Source: an uncultured Lachnospiraceae bacterium
Lineage (GTDB): Bacteria; Bacillota; Clostridia; Lachnospirales; Lachnospiraceae
Direction: 5' to 3'
Length of the DNA: 45,103 bases
NCBI GenBank assembly: GCA_902765725.1
Contig: CACXAT010000021.1
Location: forward strand, 1-45,103
Under the pieces are notes generated by a model. That model was not told the origin of the DNA, ran no database searches, and saw only the letters and a program-made list of their open reading frames with translations. The stretch's first letter is position 1. Each line of letters starts with the position of its first letter. The translations under genes and the position numbers were made by a program. Shown here piece after piece: positions 19,627-28,075 of the stretch.

Positions 19627-20940
19627 TCAGCCACGCTTTCTCAATATATCACAGATGTCTGCGGATGTCCTCAACTTTATCCATAGCTTTTGCTGAGGGT
19701 GCGGCGCACTGTCCATGCAGGCCCCTTCTTCATCCCGGATCTCGTCTACGACGGTCACCGTATTCTCTCCGTCCGGCCGCATCACCTCAATCTCGTCTCC
19801 GACGCAGAATTTATTTTTCTGCGTGATTTCGACATATTGATGTCCATCGATCTGTTTGAATCCCTGAACACAGCCCAGATAGATATAGTTTCTCTCGTAG
19901 GTGTTGCTGTCGTAGATCTGAGCGTCCGGCCCCGGCTTCCCATAGAAGAATCCGGTGGTGAAAGGACGGAAGGTGCAGTCCCTGATCTGCTCATGGTACC
20001 AGTCCATATTGCTCTCGTATACGTCCCGTCCCTTCGCCAGATCATCCAGAGCTTTGCGGTATGTCCTGGCGACGGTCGCCACGTACAGGGCATTCTTCAT
20101 CCTGCCCTCGATCTTCAGACTGTCGATGCCGGCATCGATCATATCGGGGATATGTTCGATCATACACAGATCCTTCGAATTGAAGATGAAGGTCCCCCTC
20201 TCGGTCTCCTCCACGCTCATTCTCTCGCCCGGCCTGCTCTCCTCCTCGATACTGAAGCGCGGCATCTCTCCAAGACGGGTATGCACCAGCATCCCGTCCT
20301 CCTGCCTGGTCTCATCCAGTGTGTATTCCCACCTGCAGGGATGGGTGCACGCCCCGTGGTTTGCGTCCCGGCCGGTCAGATAGTTCGACAGAAGGCACCT
20401 GCCGGAGTAGGAGATGCACATGGCTCCGTGGATGAAGGCCTCGATCTCCAGCTCATCCGGAATGCGCTCACGGATCTGCTTAATCTCCCTGAGGCTGAGT
20501 TCTCTGCCGCAGACAACCCTCTCTGCGCCAAGCTGATGCCAGAACAGGAAGGTTTCGTAATTCACATTGTTGGCCTGCGTCGATATATGTATGGGGATAT
20601 CGGGGCACAGCCTCCTCGCCAGCATGAACATGCCCGGGTCCGCCACCAGAAGGGCGTCCGGCTTCATGGCTTGCAGCTGCGTGAGATAGGCGTCCGCCTC
20701 CTCCAGGTCCTCGTTATGTGCAAGGATATTGACGGTCACAAAGACCTTCACGCCGTGCTCATGGGCATACCGGATCCCCTCCTGCATCTCACTGATGCTG
20801 AAGTTCTTCGCCTTTGCCCTGAGGGAGAATGCCTCCCCGCCGATATAGACCGCATCCGCCCCATAACGGACCGCGACCCTGAGCACCTCCAGGCTGGAGG
20901 CCGGTATCAGTAATTCCGGGATCGCTCCCTGTTTATGCAT
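19627..20940 (-). CDS. Peptidase U32 family protein (TrhP/YegQ-type)
   Basis: U32 proteins were named as collagenases, but characterised members such as TrhP (YegQ) and RlhA hydroxylate RNA bases; this 437-residue member is closest in length and layout to TrhP, involved in 5-hydroxyuridine formation in tRNA. The signature EAFIHGAMCISYSGRCLLS is at about 167-185, and further Cys at GACTHPCRWEY would complete an Fe-S or metal site. The N-terminal TIM-barrel-like region (ADAVYIGGEAFSLRAKAKNFS) is typical. It starts two bases after the O-methyltransferase stop, with AGGGAGGG upstream, so the two are translated from one mRNA. Substrate inferred from family only. Confidence 0.88.
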   Translation of the reverse strand: MHKQGAIPELLIPASSLEVLRVAVRYGADAVYIGGEAFSLRAKAKNFSISEMQEGIRYAHEHGVKVFVTVNILAHNEDLEEADAYLTQLQAMKPDALLVADPGMFMLARRLCPDIPIHISTQANNVNYETFLFWHQLGAERVVCGRELSLREIKQIRERIPDELEIEAFIHGAMCISYSGRCLLSNYLTGRDANHGACTHPCRWEYTLDETRQEDGMLVHTRLGEMPRFSIEEESRPGERMSVEETERGTFIFNSKDLCMIEHIPDMIDAGIDSLKIEGRMKNALYVATVARTYRKALDDLAKGRDVYESNMDWYHEQIRDCTFRPFTTGFFYGKPGPDAQIYDSNTYERNYIYLGCVQGFKQIDGHQYVEITQKNKFCVGDEIEVMRPDGENTVTVVDEIRDEEGACMDSAPHPQQKLWIKLRTSADICDILRKRG

Positions 20941-20942
20941 AG

Positions 20943-21644
20943 TTACCCTCCCTGGCTCATTGGATCAGCGGCAGGAAGATCGATCTCCTGCTGCTGCTTG
21001 ATAGTCACTGCCGCTCCATCCCCGATCGGGACAACAGAGGTTGCAAGCCCATCCGTCCGGCACAACACCTTCAGATACTCTCTCATGCGCCTGTGGATCG
21101 TCCGGTCTCTGCGCTCCACCGCATAGCGGGACTCCAGGATCACTCCGTCCTGCAGCACATTGTCCGAGATCAGCAGACCGCCGGTCTTAAGGACCCGCAG
21201 CGCATCCGGAAGAAAATGAATATACTGAGCCTTTGCCGCGTCCATGAAGACAACGTCATACGCGCCGGTCTCCAGTGTTCCCAGCACCTGTGCCGCGTCC
21301 CCTTCGATCAGGAAGATCCTCTCAGACCAGGGGCAGGAAGCAAAGTTTCTGCGCGCCTGCTCAAGTCGGGGCTCATAATTTTCAATCGTTGTGATCTTTA
21401 CGTCTGAAGATGTGAAAGATGCCATACGCATGGCGGAATAGCCGATCGCTGTCCCAACCTCCAGGATCTGTTCAGGCTTCTTCAGCTCCAGCAGGATCTG
21501 AAGAAACCGTTCCATCTCCAGGCGGATGATCGGGACACCGTCTGCCTGTGCCTGAAGCCGCAGCCGGTCGAAGGGATATCCTCCCTCCTCCGACGGCCCC
21601 TCCAGGGCATGTAGAAATGTGCGCAGCCTGTCACTGTAGATCAT
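20943..21644 (-). CDS. SAM-dependent O-methyltransferase (family 3)
   Basis: A 233-residue class I methyltransferase of the caffeoyl-CoA/catechol O-methyltransferase type; bacterial members near RNA genes include TrmR, which methylates 5-hydroxyuridine in tRNA. The SAM-binding motif is ILEVGTAIGYSAMRMA, with the acidic IEGDAAQ and the metal-binding FMDAAKAQYIHFLP and LLISDNVL. The start at 21644 overlaps the upstream stop as ATGA. The pairing with a U32 protein downstream fits a two-step pathway: hydroxylation of tRNA U34 (U32/TrhP) followed by its methylation (TrmR) to 5-methoxyuridine. That pathway assignment is inference, though well supported by known biology in Bacillus. Confidence 0.88.
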   Translation of the reverse strand: MIYSDRLRTFLHALEGPSEEGGYPFDRLRLQAQADGVPIIRLEMERFLQILLELKKPEQILEVGTAIGYSAMRMASFTSSDVKITTIENYEPRLEQARRNFASCPWSERIFLIEGDAAQVLGTLETGAYDVVFMDAAKAQYIHFLPDALRVLKTGGLLISDNVLQDGVILESRYAVERRDRTIHRRMREYLKVLCRTDGLATSVVPIGDGAAVTIKQQQEIDLPAADPMSQGG

Positions 21645-21994
21645 GAGAGGATATCCTCCATTGAATCCAGGTCCAGGTCTACGCTGTCCATAAGACTGAG
21701 ACTGATCTGACGAAGGAGCCTGCATACACCCAGCTCGGCGTTCAGATACTCATCGATCACCGGATCCTTGCGCAGCTCGCTGCGCTCCAGGAACATCTGC
21801 TCCTGGGCCTCCTGGCTGAGGCACTCCTCCGAATTCTGAAGAAGGAAGTTTTTTCTGCGGAATTCATCCGTTCTCTTCCTCTTCCTGGGATCTTCGTCCA
21901 GTCTGTATTTTGCCTGTTCAAATGCGCGATATTCACTGCAGCTGCTCAGACTGCGGAGCAGTTCATCCACAGATCGCTTTACTCCTGTATCCAT
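21641..21994 (-). CDS. YlbF/YmcA family regulator
   Basis: A 117-residue helical protein of the Com_YlbF family. In Bacillus, YlbF, YmcA and YaaT form the Y-complex that guides RNase Y to selected mRNAs and supports competence and sporulation. Features: VDELLRSLSSCSEYRAFEQAKYRL, then a long basic helix DPRKRKRTDEFRRKNFLLQNSEE and the C-terminal DEYLNAELGVCRLLRQIS. GGGAGG lies 11 bases before the start at 21994. It follows RNase J by 57 bases and overlaps the O-methyltransferase start by 4 bases, consistent with an RNA-turnover cluster. YmcA and YaaT are not in this window. Confidence 0.8.
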   Translation of the reverse strand: MDTGVKRSVDELLRSLSSCSEYRAFEQAKYRLDEDPRKRKRTDEFRRKNFLLQNSEECLSQEAQEQMFLERSELRKDPVIDEYLNAELGVCRLLRQISLSLMDSVDLDLDSMEDILS

Positions 21995-22051
21995 CTCTTT
22001 GCGGTCCTCCCGGGCAGCCGGCATGACAAGGCCGGGCTGCAGGCTTCTGGA

Positions 22052-23722
22052 TCATCCTTCCGCTTCCATAAGGATCGGGAGGATCATCGGATTCCTCTTC
22101 GTGCGTTTCCAGAGGAAATCACCCAGGTCATCCCGGATGGCATTCTTGATCCTGGACCAGTCGGCACCGCGCTTTCCAAGCACGTTGTCGATCGCTCCGT
22201 CGATGACCTCTCCGGCCTCTTCCATAAGTTCTTCCGAATCCCGTACATAGACGAAACCGCGGGATACAATGTCCGGACCTGCGATCAGATTTCCTTCCCG
22301 GTCCAGCGTGAGGACAACGATGATCACACCGTCCTCAGCCAGTCTCTGACGGTCCTTCAGGACAATGTTCCCCACATCGCCAACGCCCAGGCCGTCCACG
22401 AGGATACCGCCGCAGGGCACATGGCCCGTAACCTTCGCAGATCCGCTGTCCTCATCCGTGATCTCCAGAACATCTCCGCTGGAGAGCATCATGATATGGT
22501 CCGTATCGTAGCCCAGCAGCCTTGCGATCTTCGCCTGAGCGACCCTGTGCCTGTATTCTCCGTGAACCGGGATCGCATACAGCGGCTTCACCAGGGAATA
22601 GATCAGTTTAATCTCCTCCTGGCAGGGATGGCCGGAAACATGGGCATCCTGAAAGATGACCTCAGCGCCCTTGCTGTAAAGTTCATTCATGACCTTGGAC
22701 ACATTCTTCTCATTGCCCGGGATCGGGTGGGAGGAGAATACAATGGTGTCCCCCGGCTTGACCTGGACCTTCTTGTGGATGCCGCCCGCGATGCGGGACA
22801 GGGCAGCCATGGATTCACCCTGGCTTCCGGTGGTGATCAGCACCAGCTGTTCGTCCGGATAATACTTCATCTCCTCCAGCGTGATCAGGGTCCGCTCGGG
22901 AATACTGATATATCCCAGTTCCTCTGCCGTGGAGATCACATTTACCATGGAACGGCCTTCCACGATGACCTTGCGGCCGTACTTGTAGGCTGTATCGATG
23001 ATTTGCTGCACGCGGTCCACATTGGACGCGAAGGTGGCGATGATCAGTCTCGAAGAGGTGTGCTCGGAGAAGATCGTATCAAATGCTTTTCCGACGGTTC
23101 TCTCAGACGGTGTGAAGCCGGGCCTCTCCGCATTGGTGGAGTCGCACATGAGAGCCAGAACGCCATTCCTTCCGATCTCGGCAAACCGCTGCAGATCGAT
23201 GGCGTCTCCAAAGACCGGCGTGAAGTCGACCTTGAAGTCTCCTGTATGTACGATGGTCCCGACAGGGGAATAGATCGCAAGCGCGACTGCGTCCTGGATC
23301 GAATGATTGGTCTTGATGAATTCCACGCGGAACTTGCCGAGGTTGATCGTCTGTCCGGGCTGTACGACCTTCCTGCGGGTCGTCTTCATCAGCTCATGCT
23401 CTGTCAGCTTCAGCTCGATCAGCCCCATCGTAAGCTTTGTGGCATAGATGGGCACATTCAGCTGCTTCAGGATGTAGGGAAGCGCTCCGATATGATCCTC
23501 ATGGCCATGGGTGAACACGAATCCCTTCACCTTGTCAGCGTTCTCCAGAAGGTAGGTGATATCGGGAATGACAAGGTCGATTCCGTACATATCGTCTTCC
23601 GGGAACGCAAGACCACAGTCGACTACGATGATCGAATCCTCGTACTCGAATGCGGTGATATTCATACCGATGGCTTCCAGTCCGCCCAGCGGTATGATCT
23701 TCAGTTTTTGTTTATTGCTCAA
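22052..23722 (-). CDS. rnj: Ribonuclease J
   Basis: RNase J is a 5'-3' exonuclease and endonuclease involved in mRNA decay and rRNA maturation. The 556 residues show the metallo-beta-lactamase motif THGHEDHIGALPY at about 73-85, the beta-CASP motifs (MCDSTNAERPG, ITTGSQGESMAAL, FSSHPIPGNE, VSGHP, PVHGEYRH) and a C-terminal domain with DREGNLIAGPDIVSRGFVYV. The initiation codon is TTG at 23722 with AGAGAGGA 7 bases before it; no better ATG exists before SNKQKLKIIPLGG. It is in the middle of a string of genes on RNA metabolism. Whether it is J1- or J2-like cannot be decided by eye. Confidence 0.95.
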   Translation of the reverse strand: MSNKQKLKIIPLGGLEAIGMNITAFEYEDSIIVVDCGLAFPEDDMYGIDLVIPDITYLLENADKVKGFVFTHGHEDHIGALPYILKQLNVPIYATKLTMGLIELKLTEHELMKTTRRKVVQPGQTINLGKFRVEFIKTNHSIQDAVALAIYSPVGTIVHTGDFKVDFTPVFGDAIDLQRFAEIGRNGVLALMCDSTNAERPGFTPSERTVGKAFDTIFSEHTSSRLIIATFASNVDRVQQIIDTAYKYGRKVIVEGRSMVNVISTAEELGYISIPERTLITLEEMKYYPDEQLVLITTGSQGESMAALSRIAGGIHKKVQVKPGDTIVFSSHPIPGNEKNVSKVMNELYSKGAEVIFQDAHVSGHPCQEEIKLIYSLVKPLYAIPVHGEYRHRVAQAKIARLLGYDTDHIMMLSSGDVLEITDEDSGSAKVTGHVPCGGILVDGLGVGDVGNIVLKDRQRLAEDGVIIVVLTLDREGNLIAGPDIVSRGFVYVRDSEELMEEAGEVIDGAIDNVLGKRGADWSRIKNAIRDDLGDFLWKRTKRNPMILPILMEAEG

Positions 23723-23782
23723 AATATCCTCTCTTTCTTATTTCTTACCTTCTTAAATGTAAATGAACTCGACAAAAGTCGA

Positions 23783-24052
23783 TTAAACCAGAGCTATATC
23801 GTCCAGCATCTGGGTAAATACTTTCGAAAGTGCTTCCAGCCTGTCGTCGTCTTCGACGAACTCATAGAGTGCTTCCGCCTCTCCGTCCACGGAGATATCT
23901 TCCAGGATATACGCGTCCCCGTCACCGTCCTCAGCGTCGGTTACGAGAAGATAGTCCCTTCCCGCGATCCTGGTCTGCTCCAGCACATAGAAATCCACTT
24001 CCTGGCCCTCCGGGCCTGCTTCCAGCGTTATCTTCGTAAGATCACTCTTCAT
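23783..24052 (-). CDS. DUF1292 domain protein (YrzB-like)
   Basis: An 89-residue acidic protein with the DUF1292 pattern [21 protein letters not shown] and AYILEDIS. It is of unknown function but almost always follows ireB and ruvX in Firmicutes, as here. Its start overlaps the ruvX stop by 11 bases, so translation is coupled. Family assignment is confident; role is not known. Confidence 0.88.
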   Translation of the reverse strand: MKSDLTKITLEAGPEGQEVDFYVLEQTRIAGRDYLLVTDAEDGDGDAYILEDISVDGEAEALYEFVEDDDRLEALSKVFTQMLDDIALV

Positions 24053-24542
24053 CTATCTTAACCTCCGGTACCGGAAGGCCGGCGTTCGTCCGGTCCAGGT
24101 ACCCCTGCAGGATCAGCATTGCCGCGATCTCGTCCACGTACTTTTTGTGATCGCGCACGCCCGTTTCATCCATCACATGATCCGCCGCAACAGTGGTAAG
24201 CCTCTCATCCCATAGAATGACAGGCAGCGATGTACGGCGTTCGACCATCGCCTTGAACTCGATGGTTGCCTTCGCTCTCTCTCCGATTGTCGCATTCATA
24301 TTGCGGGGAAAACCGAGAACGATCGCCTCGGCCTGATAGTCGGATGCGAGCTCACTGATCCGCGCGAGAGTCTGCCGCAGCTTGTTCTCACTCTTCCTTC
24401 GTATGATCTCCACACCCTGAGCGGTCAGGCGGAGCGGATCCGATACCGCCACGCCTACCGTTTTAGAACCAAAATCGAGTCCGAGGACCCGACTGTACCC
24501 TCTGTCTGCTGTACTCTGCTGTCTGCTGTCAGATTCTGTCAT
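24042..24542 (-). CDS. ruvX: Holliday junction resolvase-like protein RuvX/YqgF
   Basis: YqgF-family RNase H-fold nuclease involved in 16S rRNA 5'-end maturation and possibly Holliday junction cleavage. The 166 residues include [18 protein letters not shown] (first catalytic Asp), [13 protein letters not shown] and [13 protein letters not shown], then [14 protein letters not shown]. The start at 24542 overlaps the ireB stop as ATGA; a slightly longer frame from 24557 would start inside ireB. The gene is part of the conserved ireB-ruvX-DUF1292 block. Confidence 0.93.
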   Translation of the reverse strand: MTESDSRQQSTADRGYSRVLGLDFGSKTVGVAVSDPLRLTAQGVEIIRRKSENKLRQTLARISELASDYQAEAIVLGFPRNMNATIGERAKATIEFKAMVERRTSLPVILWDERLTTVAADHVMDETGVRDHKKYVDEIAAMLILQGYLDRTNAGLPVPEVKIDEE

Positions 24543-24811
24543 GAACGTCTCTTCCATGCCTCGCCTCGGATATACTCCTTCAGCAATTCCTCAACGATCT
24601 CATCACGCTCGACCTTCATAATCATGCTGCGCGCATTCTTATGGCTCGTGATATAGGTCGGATCGCCCGATATAATATATCCGACGATCTGGTTCACAGG
24701 ATTATAGCCCTTCTCCGTCATTGCAACATAAACAAGTTCCAGGACCTTCTTCACACGCATCTCCGGATCAGTTTCCACATTAAAATATTGAGTATTATAA
24801 ATATCAGCCAT
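24539..24811 (-). CDS. ireB: IreB family regulatory phosphoprotein (DUF965)
   Basis: A 90-residue helical protein that in Enterococcus is phosphorylated by the Ser/Thr kinase IreK and controls cephalosporin tolerance. The conserved core is [30 protein letters not shown]. The start [13 protein letters not shown] fits the family. It overlaps ruvX by 4 bases. The kinase is not in this window, so the regulatory link is by family only. Confidence 0.93.
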   Translation of the reverse strand: MADIYNTQYFNVETDPEMRVKKVLELVYVAMTEKGYNPVNQIVGYIISGDPTYITSHKNARSMIMKVERDEIVEELLKEYIRGEAWKRRS

Positions 24812-24875
24812 AATCTACAGTCCTCGATACCTTCTCCTGACACCTGCTGCTGATTCCGAACAGAATCTCCTAGAA

Positions 24876-26336
24876 TCAAGTATATTCGAAAACCGGCAAA
24901 GATTCAACTGTCAACTTCCCATTTATGATCTGCCCCCTCAGATCCTCTCCGGATACGACGAAGGCTCTGACGTATTCTCTGGTATAGCCGGTATACAGCT
25001 TCTCACCCGGCCCAAGGCTCCGTGCAAGCTCTCCCGCGTTCGCTCCGAGGGGCCCGGCATTCGGAACCGAGAGACCTCCGTCCTCGCCGATCAGAGCTTC
25101 CTCCTCCACCAGCATGGAGGTCTCCAGCCCGTCCCGGGACTTCTCGTATTCGCGGCAGCACTCCCGGTTCAGAGAAGAGAGGACCGCAAGCCGCTGCTCC
25201 TTGACCGCCTCAGGGACCTGCCCGCTCATGGCCGCCGCGCGGGTCCCGGCGCGCATGGAATAGCGGAACAGATGGGTCTCGTACAGACGGATGGATTCCA
25301 GAAACTGTCTTGTCTCTTCGAACTCCTCCTCCGTCTCCTGGGGGAAGCCCACGATCACATCCGTAGTGATGGCAGGCCTGTCGTAGTACCGGCGCAGGAT
25401 CTCCACCCTGCCCCTGTAGTCCTCTGCTGTATAGTGGCGGTTCATCCTCTTCAGCACACTGTCGCACCCGCTCTGCAGCGACAGGTGGAAATGAGGACAC
25501 ACCTTACTGACCGCGCGAAGGCGCCGGACGAATTCTTCCGTGATGATCGTCGGCTCCAGAGATCCCAGCCGGATACGCTCGATGCCTTCGACCCGGGACA
25601 CCTCTTCGATCAGGTCGATCAGTCTGGACCGGCTCTGCCAGGTCTTCTTCTCTCCCGTCTCTCCGTAGGCCTGGGTCACATCACCGGCAAAATCCACGCC
25701 ATAGGAGGACAGATGGATCCCGGTCAGCACCACTTCCCTGACGCCGCCCGCTGCAAGGGTCTCCAGCTCCCGGAGGATGTCCGGCAGCTCCCGGCTCCGG
25801 ATCCTTCCCCTCGCAAAGGGAATGATGCAGTAGCTGCAGAACATGTTGCACCCGTCCTGCACCTTGATATATGCGCGGGTATGGCCTTCAATGGACGGAA
25901 GGTTCATCTCCTCGAACTGTCCCTCATGCATGACATCGCACACATTGTCCCGGCGAAGATCCGGTTCCTCCGCCTCCACCCTGGCATAATAATTCTCCAG
26001 CTCCTCCAGGAGCTTTCCCTTGCGGCCTGAACCGATGATGATATCCGCGTCCACGGTCTTGCCTGTCTTATCGATCGCTGTCTGCACATAGCATCCGGCA
26101 GCGACCACGACCGCTGCCGGGTTCATCTTCCTGGCGCGGTGGATCATCTGTCTGCTCTTACGGTCCGCTATGTTCGTGACAGAGCAGGTATTGATGACAT
26201 AGACATCCGCCGGCTCGTCAAAGGAGACGATCTCAAAACCCGCCTCTTCCAGCATGGCCTTCATCGCGTCAGTCTCATATACATTTACTTTGCACCCAAG
26301 GGTATGGAAAGCAGCCTTCTTATCTGTAAAATTCAT
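24876..26336 (-). CDS. mtaB: tRNA (N6-threonylcarbamoyladenosine 37-C2) methylthiotransferase
   Basis: A radical SAM enzyme that turns t6A37 of ANN-decoding tRNAs into ms2t6A37. The 486 residues have the MTTase N-domain with cluster Cys at about 15 (LGCKVNVYETD), 51 (VINTCSVTN) and 82 (AAGCYVQT), and the radical-SAM Cys motif at 163/167/170 in CNMFCSYCIIPFARGR. A C-terminal TRAM-like stretch contains GEKLYTGYTREYVRAF. The LGCKVNVYE wording is typical of MtaB rather than MiaB or RimO. An AAAGAAG site lies just before the ATG. It leads the string of RNA genes to its left. Confidence 0.95.
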   Translation of the reverse strand: MNFTDKKAAFHTLGCKVNVYETDAMKAMLEEAGFEIVSFDEPADVYVINTCSVTNIADRKSRQMIHRARKMNPAAVVVAAGCYVQTAIDKTGKTVDADIIIGSGRKGKLLEELENYYARVEAEEPDLRRDNVCDVMHEGQFEEMNLPSIEGHTRAYIKVQDGCNMFCSYCIIPFARGRIRSRELPDILRELETLAAGGVREVVLTGIHLSSYGVDFAGDVTQAYGETGEKKTWQSRSRLIDLIEEVSRVEGIERIRLGSLEPTIITEEFVRRLRAVSKVCPHFHLSLQSGCDSVLKRMNRHYTAEDYRGRVEILRRYYDRPAITTDVIVGFPQETEEEFEETRQFLESIRLYETHLFRYSMRAGTRAAAMSGQVPEAVKEQRLAVLSSLNRECCREYEKSRDGLETSMLVEEEALIGEDGGLSVPNAGPLGANAGELARSLGPGEKLYTGYTREYVRAFVVSGEDLRGQIINGKLTVESLPVFEYT

Positions 26337-26358
26337 ACTTCTTTCATCTTTGCCTGCC

Positions 26359-26387
26359 TTGACTTTTGATAGTCAAGACGATACACT
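26359..26387 (+). promoter_or_regulatory. Promoter of the HPr-like gene
   Basis: TTGACT (26359-26364), 17 bases, TACACT (26382-26387). The -35 lies in an inverted repeat TTGACT TTTGAT AGTCAA, a possible operator. The predicted start near 26394 gives a leader of about 80 bases, containing a small AACATG/CATGTT hairpin. Confidence 0.75.
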
Positions 26388-26475
26388 AATCATGAACATG
26401 CGTTTGTCATGTTTAGACGAGTTAAACCCAATCCAGGGGAGAAACATATAGCATCACTTTGGAGGTCAACCAACT

Positions 26476-26706
26476 ATGAAGACAATACAGATTTCTCTTA
26501 ATTCCATCGACAAGGTCAAGGCTTTTGTAAATGATATCACCAAATTTGATAATGACTTCGACCTGGTATCCGGAAGATACGTTATCGATGCCAAGTCTAT
26601 CATGGGTATCTTCAGCCTGGATCTTTCTAAGCCGATCGATCTCAGCATTCATGCAGAAGAGAACCTGAATGAGATTCTTGATGTTCTGAAGCCCTACATG
26701 ATCTGA
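26476..26706 (+). CDS. HPr-like protein lacking the phospho-histidine
   Basis: A 76-residue protein with the HPr fold pattern. The region that is SIHARPA-like in HPr reads SIDKVKA here, so the position of His15 is Asp12 and Arg17 is lost. The helix-capping segment DAKSIMGIFSLDLSKP keeps the Ser46 equivalent (Ser41), which HPr kinase phosphorylates in true HPr. It therefore cannot act as a PTS phosphate carrier in the usual way but might keep a regulatory role through Ser41; this is inference. GGAGG lies 9 bases before the ATG. It is a stand-alone gene on the plus strand between divergent mtaB and convergent thiI, with its own promoter and terminator. Such short HPr-like proteins occur in other Clostridia. 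Confidence 0.85.
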   Translation: MKTIQISLNSIDKVKAFVNDITKFDNDFDLVSGRYVIDAKSIMGIFSLDLSKPIDLSIHAEENLNEILDVLKPYMI

Positions 26707-26731
26707 CATCATTCTCTGTATAAGAGTTTCT

Positions 26732-26768
26732 ATAAGGCAGCTGCCATCTCCGGCAGCTGCCTTATTAT
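26732..26768 (+). terminator. Terminator between the HPr-like gene and thiI
   Basis: AAGGCAGCTGCC / GGCAGCTGCCTT forms a 12-bp stem with a 6-nt loop, extended by two A-T pairs. It is AT-rich on both sides, so it may end both convergent transcripts. Confidence 0.85.
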
Positions 26769-26804
26769 TATCCGTCAGTCTGCTTTGCGCAGGCGCCTGT
26801 CCTC

Positions 26805-28052
26805 TCAGCGGATCACGATGGTCTCGGTGCTCTGGATCGCCTCTTCCATCATGGCATCGATCACATCCGCAAGCTTCATTTCCGATTTCTGAATGACATC
26901 CAGATGCGGTTTCGTCACCGGATGCTTCGCAACGAAGATCGTGCAGCAGTCCTCAAAAGGCTGAATGCTGGTATCATAGGTTCCGATCTTCAGTGAGATA
27001 TCGATGATATCCTGCTTGTCAAAGCCGATCAGCGGCCGAAATACGGGGATCGTGGCCGCGTCATCGGTGCACACCAGACTCTGGATCGTCTGGCTTGCCA
27101 CCTGACCGATCGACTCTCCGGTAACCAGCGCCTGGGATCCGTCCTGCTTCGCGAAATGTTCAGCGATCCGCATCATATAGCGGCGCATGATGATCGTCAG
27201 CTCGTCATGGGGACATTTCTCATAGATCGCCAGCTGGATATCCGTGAAGTTCACCACGTGCAGGCGGATGGGGCCGGAATACTGCGCGACAAGCTTCGCC
27301 AGATCCACGACCTTCTGCTTTGCTCTCTCCGACGTATAGGGCGGCGCGTGGAAATAAGTCGCGTCCAGGGTCACGCCCCTCTTCGCGATCATCCATCCCG
27401 CGACCGGGGAATCGATCCCGCCGGACAGCAGCAGCTGTGCCTTCCCGTTGGTGCCCACCGGCATTCCGCCCGGGCCCGGAATGATCTTCGAATAGATAAA
27501 GACCTCTTCCCTGATCTCGATATAGAGCATCATGGACGGATCATGCACATCCACCTTCATCTTGCCGGGAAATGAATCCAGCAGCTTCGCTCCGACTTCC
27601 GCGTCCACATCCATGGAGTTCACCGGATACTGCTTGTTGGCCCTGCGCGTGTGTACTTTAAACGTGATCGCGTCCGGCTCAAAGGGCACGCTCTCTCCGG
27701 AGCCCTCCTCCGGATCCTCCACCGGCGTCAGGCTGTACTCCTGGGCGATGAACCGCACAGCGTCCCGGGCGATCTGATCCGGGTCCGCCACCGGCACCTT
27801 CATGACCTGGCAGATCCCCACCAGACCGAACACCTTCTGAAGTGCAGCGATCACCTCATCGGGATCGAAGCTGTCATCGTCACCGAGCACGTCCGCGTAG
27901 ATGCGCCCCTGCTCCTTGTGTACGTCGAACTCACCCTCCACGCCGGAAAGCACATGCCTGATCCGGGTCACCAGCGCATCCTCAAACTGACCGCGGTTCT
28001 TCCCCTTGATGCCGATCTCGCCGTATTTCAATAAAAATGTTTTAAATACCAT
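26805..28052 (-). CDS. thiI: tRNA 4-thiouridine synthetase ThiI
   Basis: It adenylates U8 of tRNA and transfers sulfur to give s4U. The 415 residues contain the N-terminal ferredoxin-like/THUMP domain (VFKTFLLKYGEIGIKGKNRGQFE, THUMP to about 200) and the PP-loop SGGIDSPVAGW at about 210-220. There is no C-terminal rhodanese domain; the protein ends soon after FEDCCTIFVAKHPVTKP. This short form is known to take sulfur directly from a dedicated cysteine desulfurase, which is the next gene upstream. An acidic insertion (EDPEEGSGESVPFEPD) occurs in the THUMP region. AGGAG lies 6 bases before the ATG. The 23-base gap from the desulfurase suggests one transcript. Confidence 0.96.
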   Translation of the reverse strand: MVFKTFLLKYGEIGIKGKNRGQFEDALVTRIRHVLSGVEGEFDVHKEQGRIYADVLGDDDSFDPDEVIAALQKVFGLVGICQVMKVPVADPDQIARDAVRFIAQEYSLTPVEDPEEGSGESVPFEPDAITFKVHTRRANKQYPVNSMDVDAEVGAKLLDSFPGKMKVDVHDPSMMLYIEIREEVFIYSKIIPGPGGMPVGTNGKAQLLLSGGIDSPVAGWMIAKRGVTLDATYFHAPPYTSERAKQKVVDLAKLVAQYSGPIRLHVVNFTDIQLAIYEKCPHDELTIIMRRYMMRIAEHFAKQDGSQALVTGESIGQVASQTIQSLVCTDDAATIPVFRPLIGFDKQDIIDISLKIGTYDTSIQPFEDCCTIFVAKHPVTKPHLDVIQKSEMKLADVIDAMMEEAIQSTETIVIR

Positions 28053-28075
28053 ATTTTTCTCCTGCTGCTGTATTC

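Noticed and set aside
22421..24061. 546-codon plus-strand frame opposite RNase J
   Set aside because: It runs across the rnj/DUF1292 boundary and mirrors high-GC third positions of the real genes.
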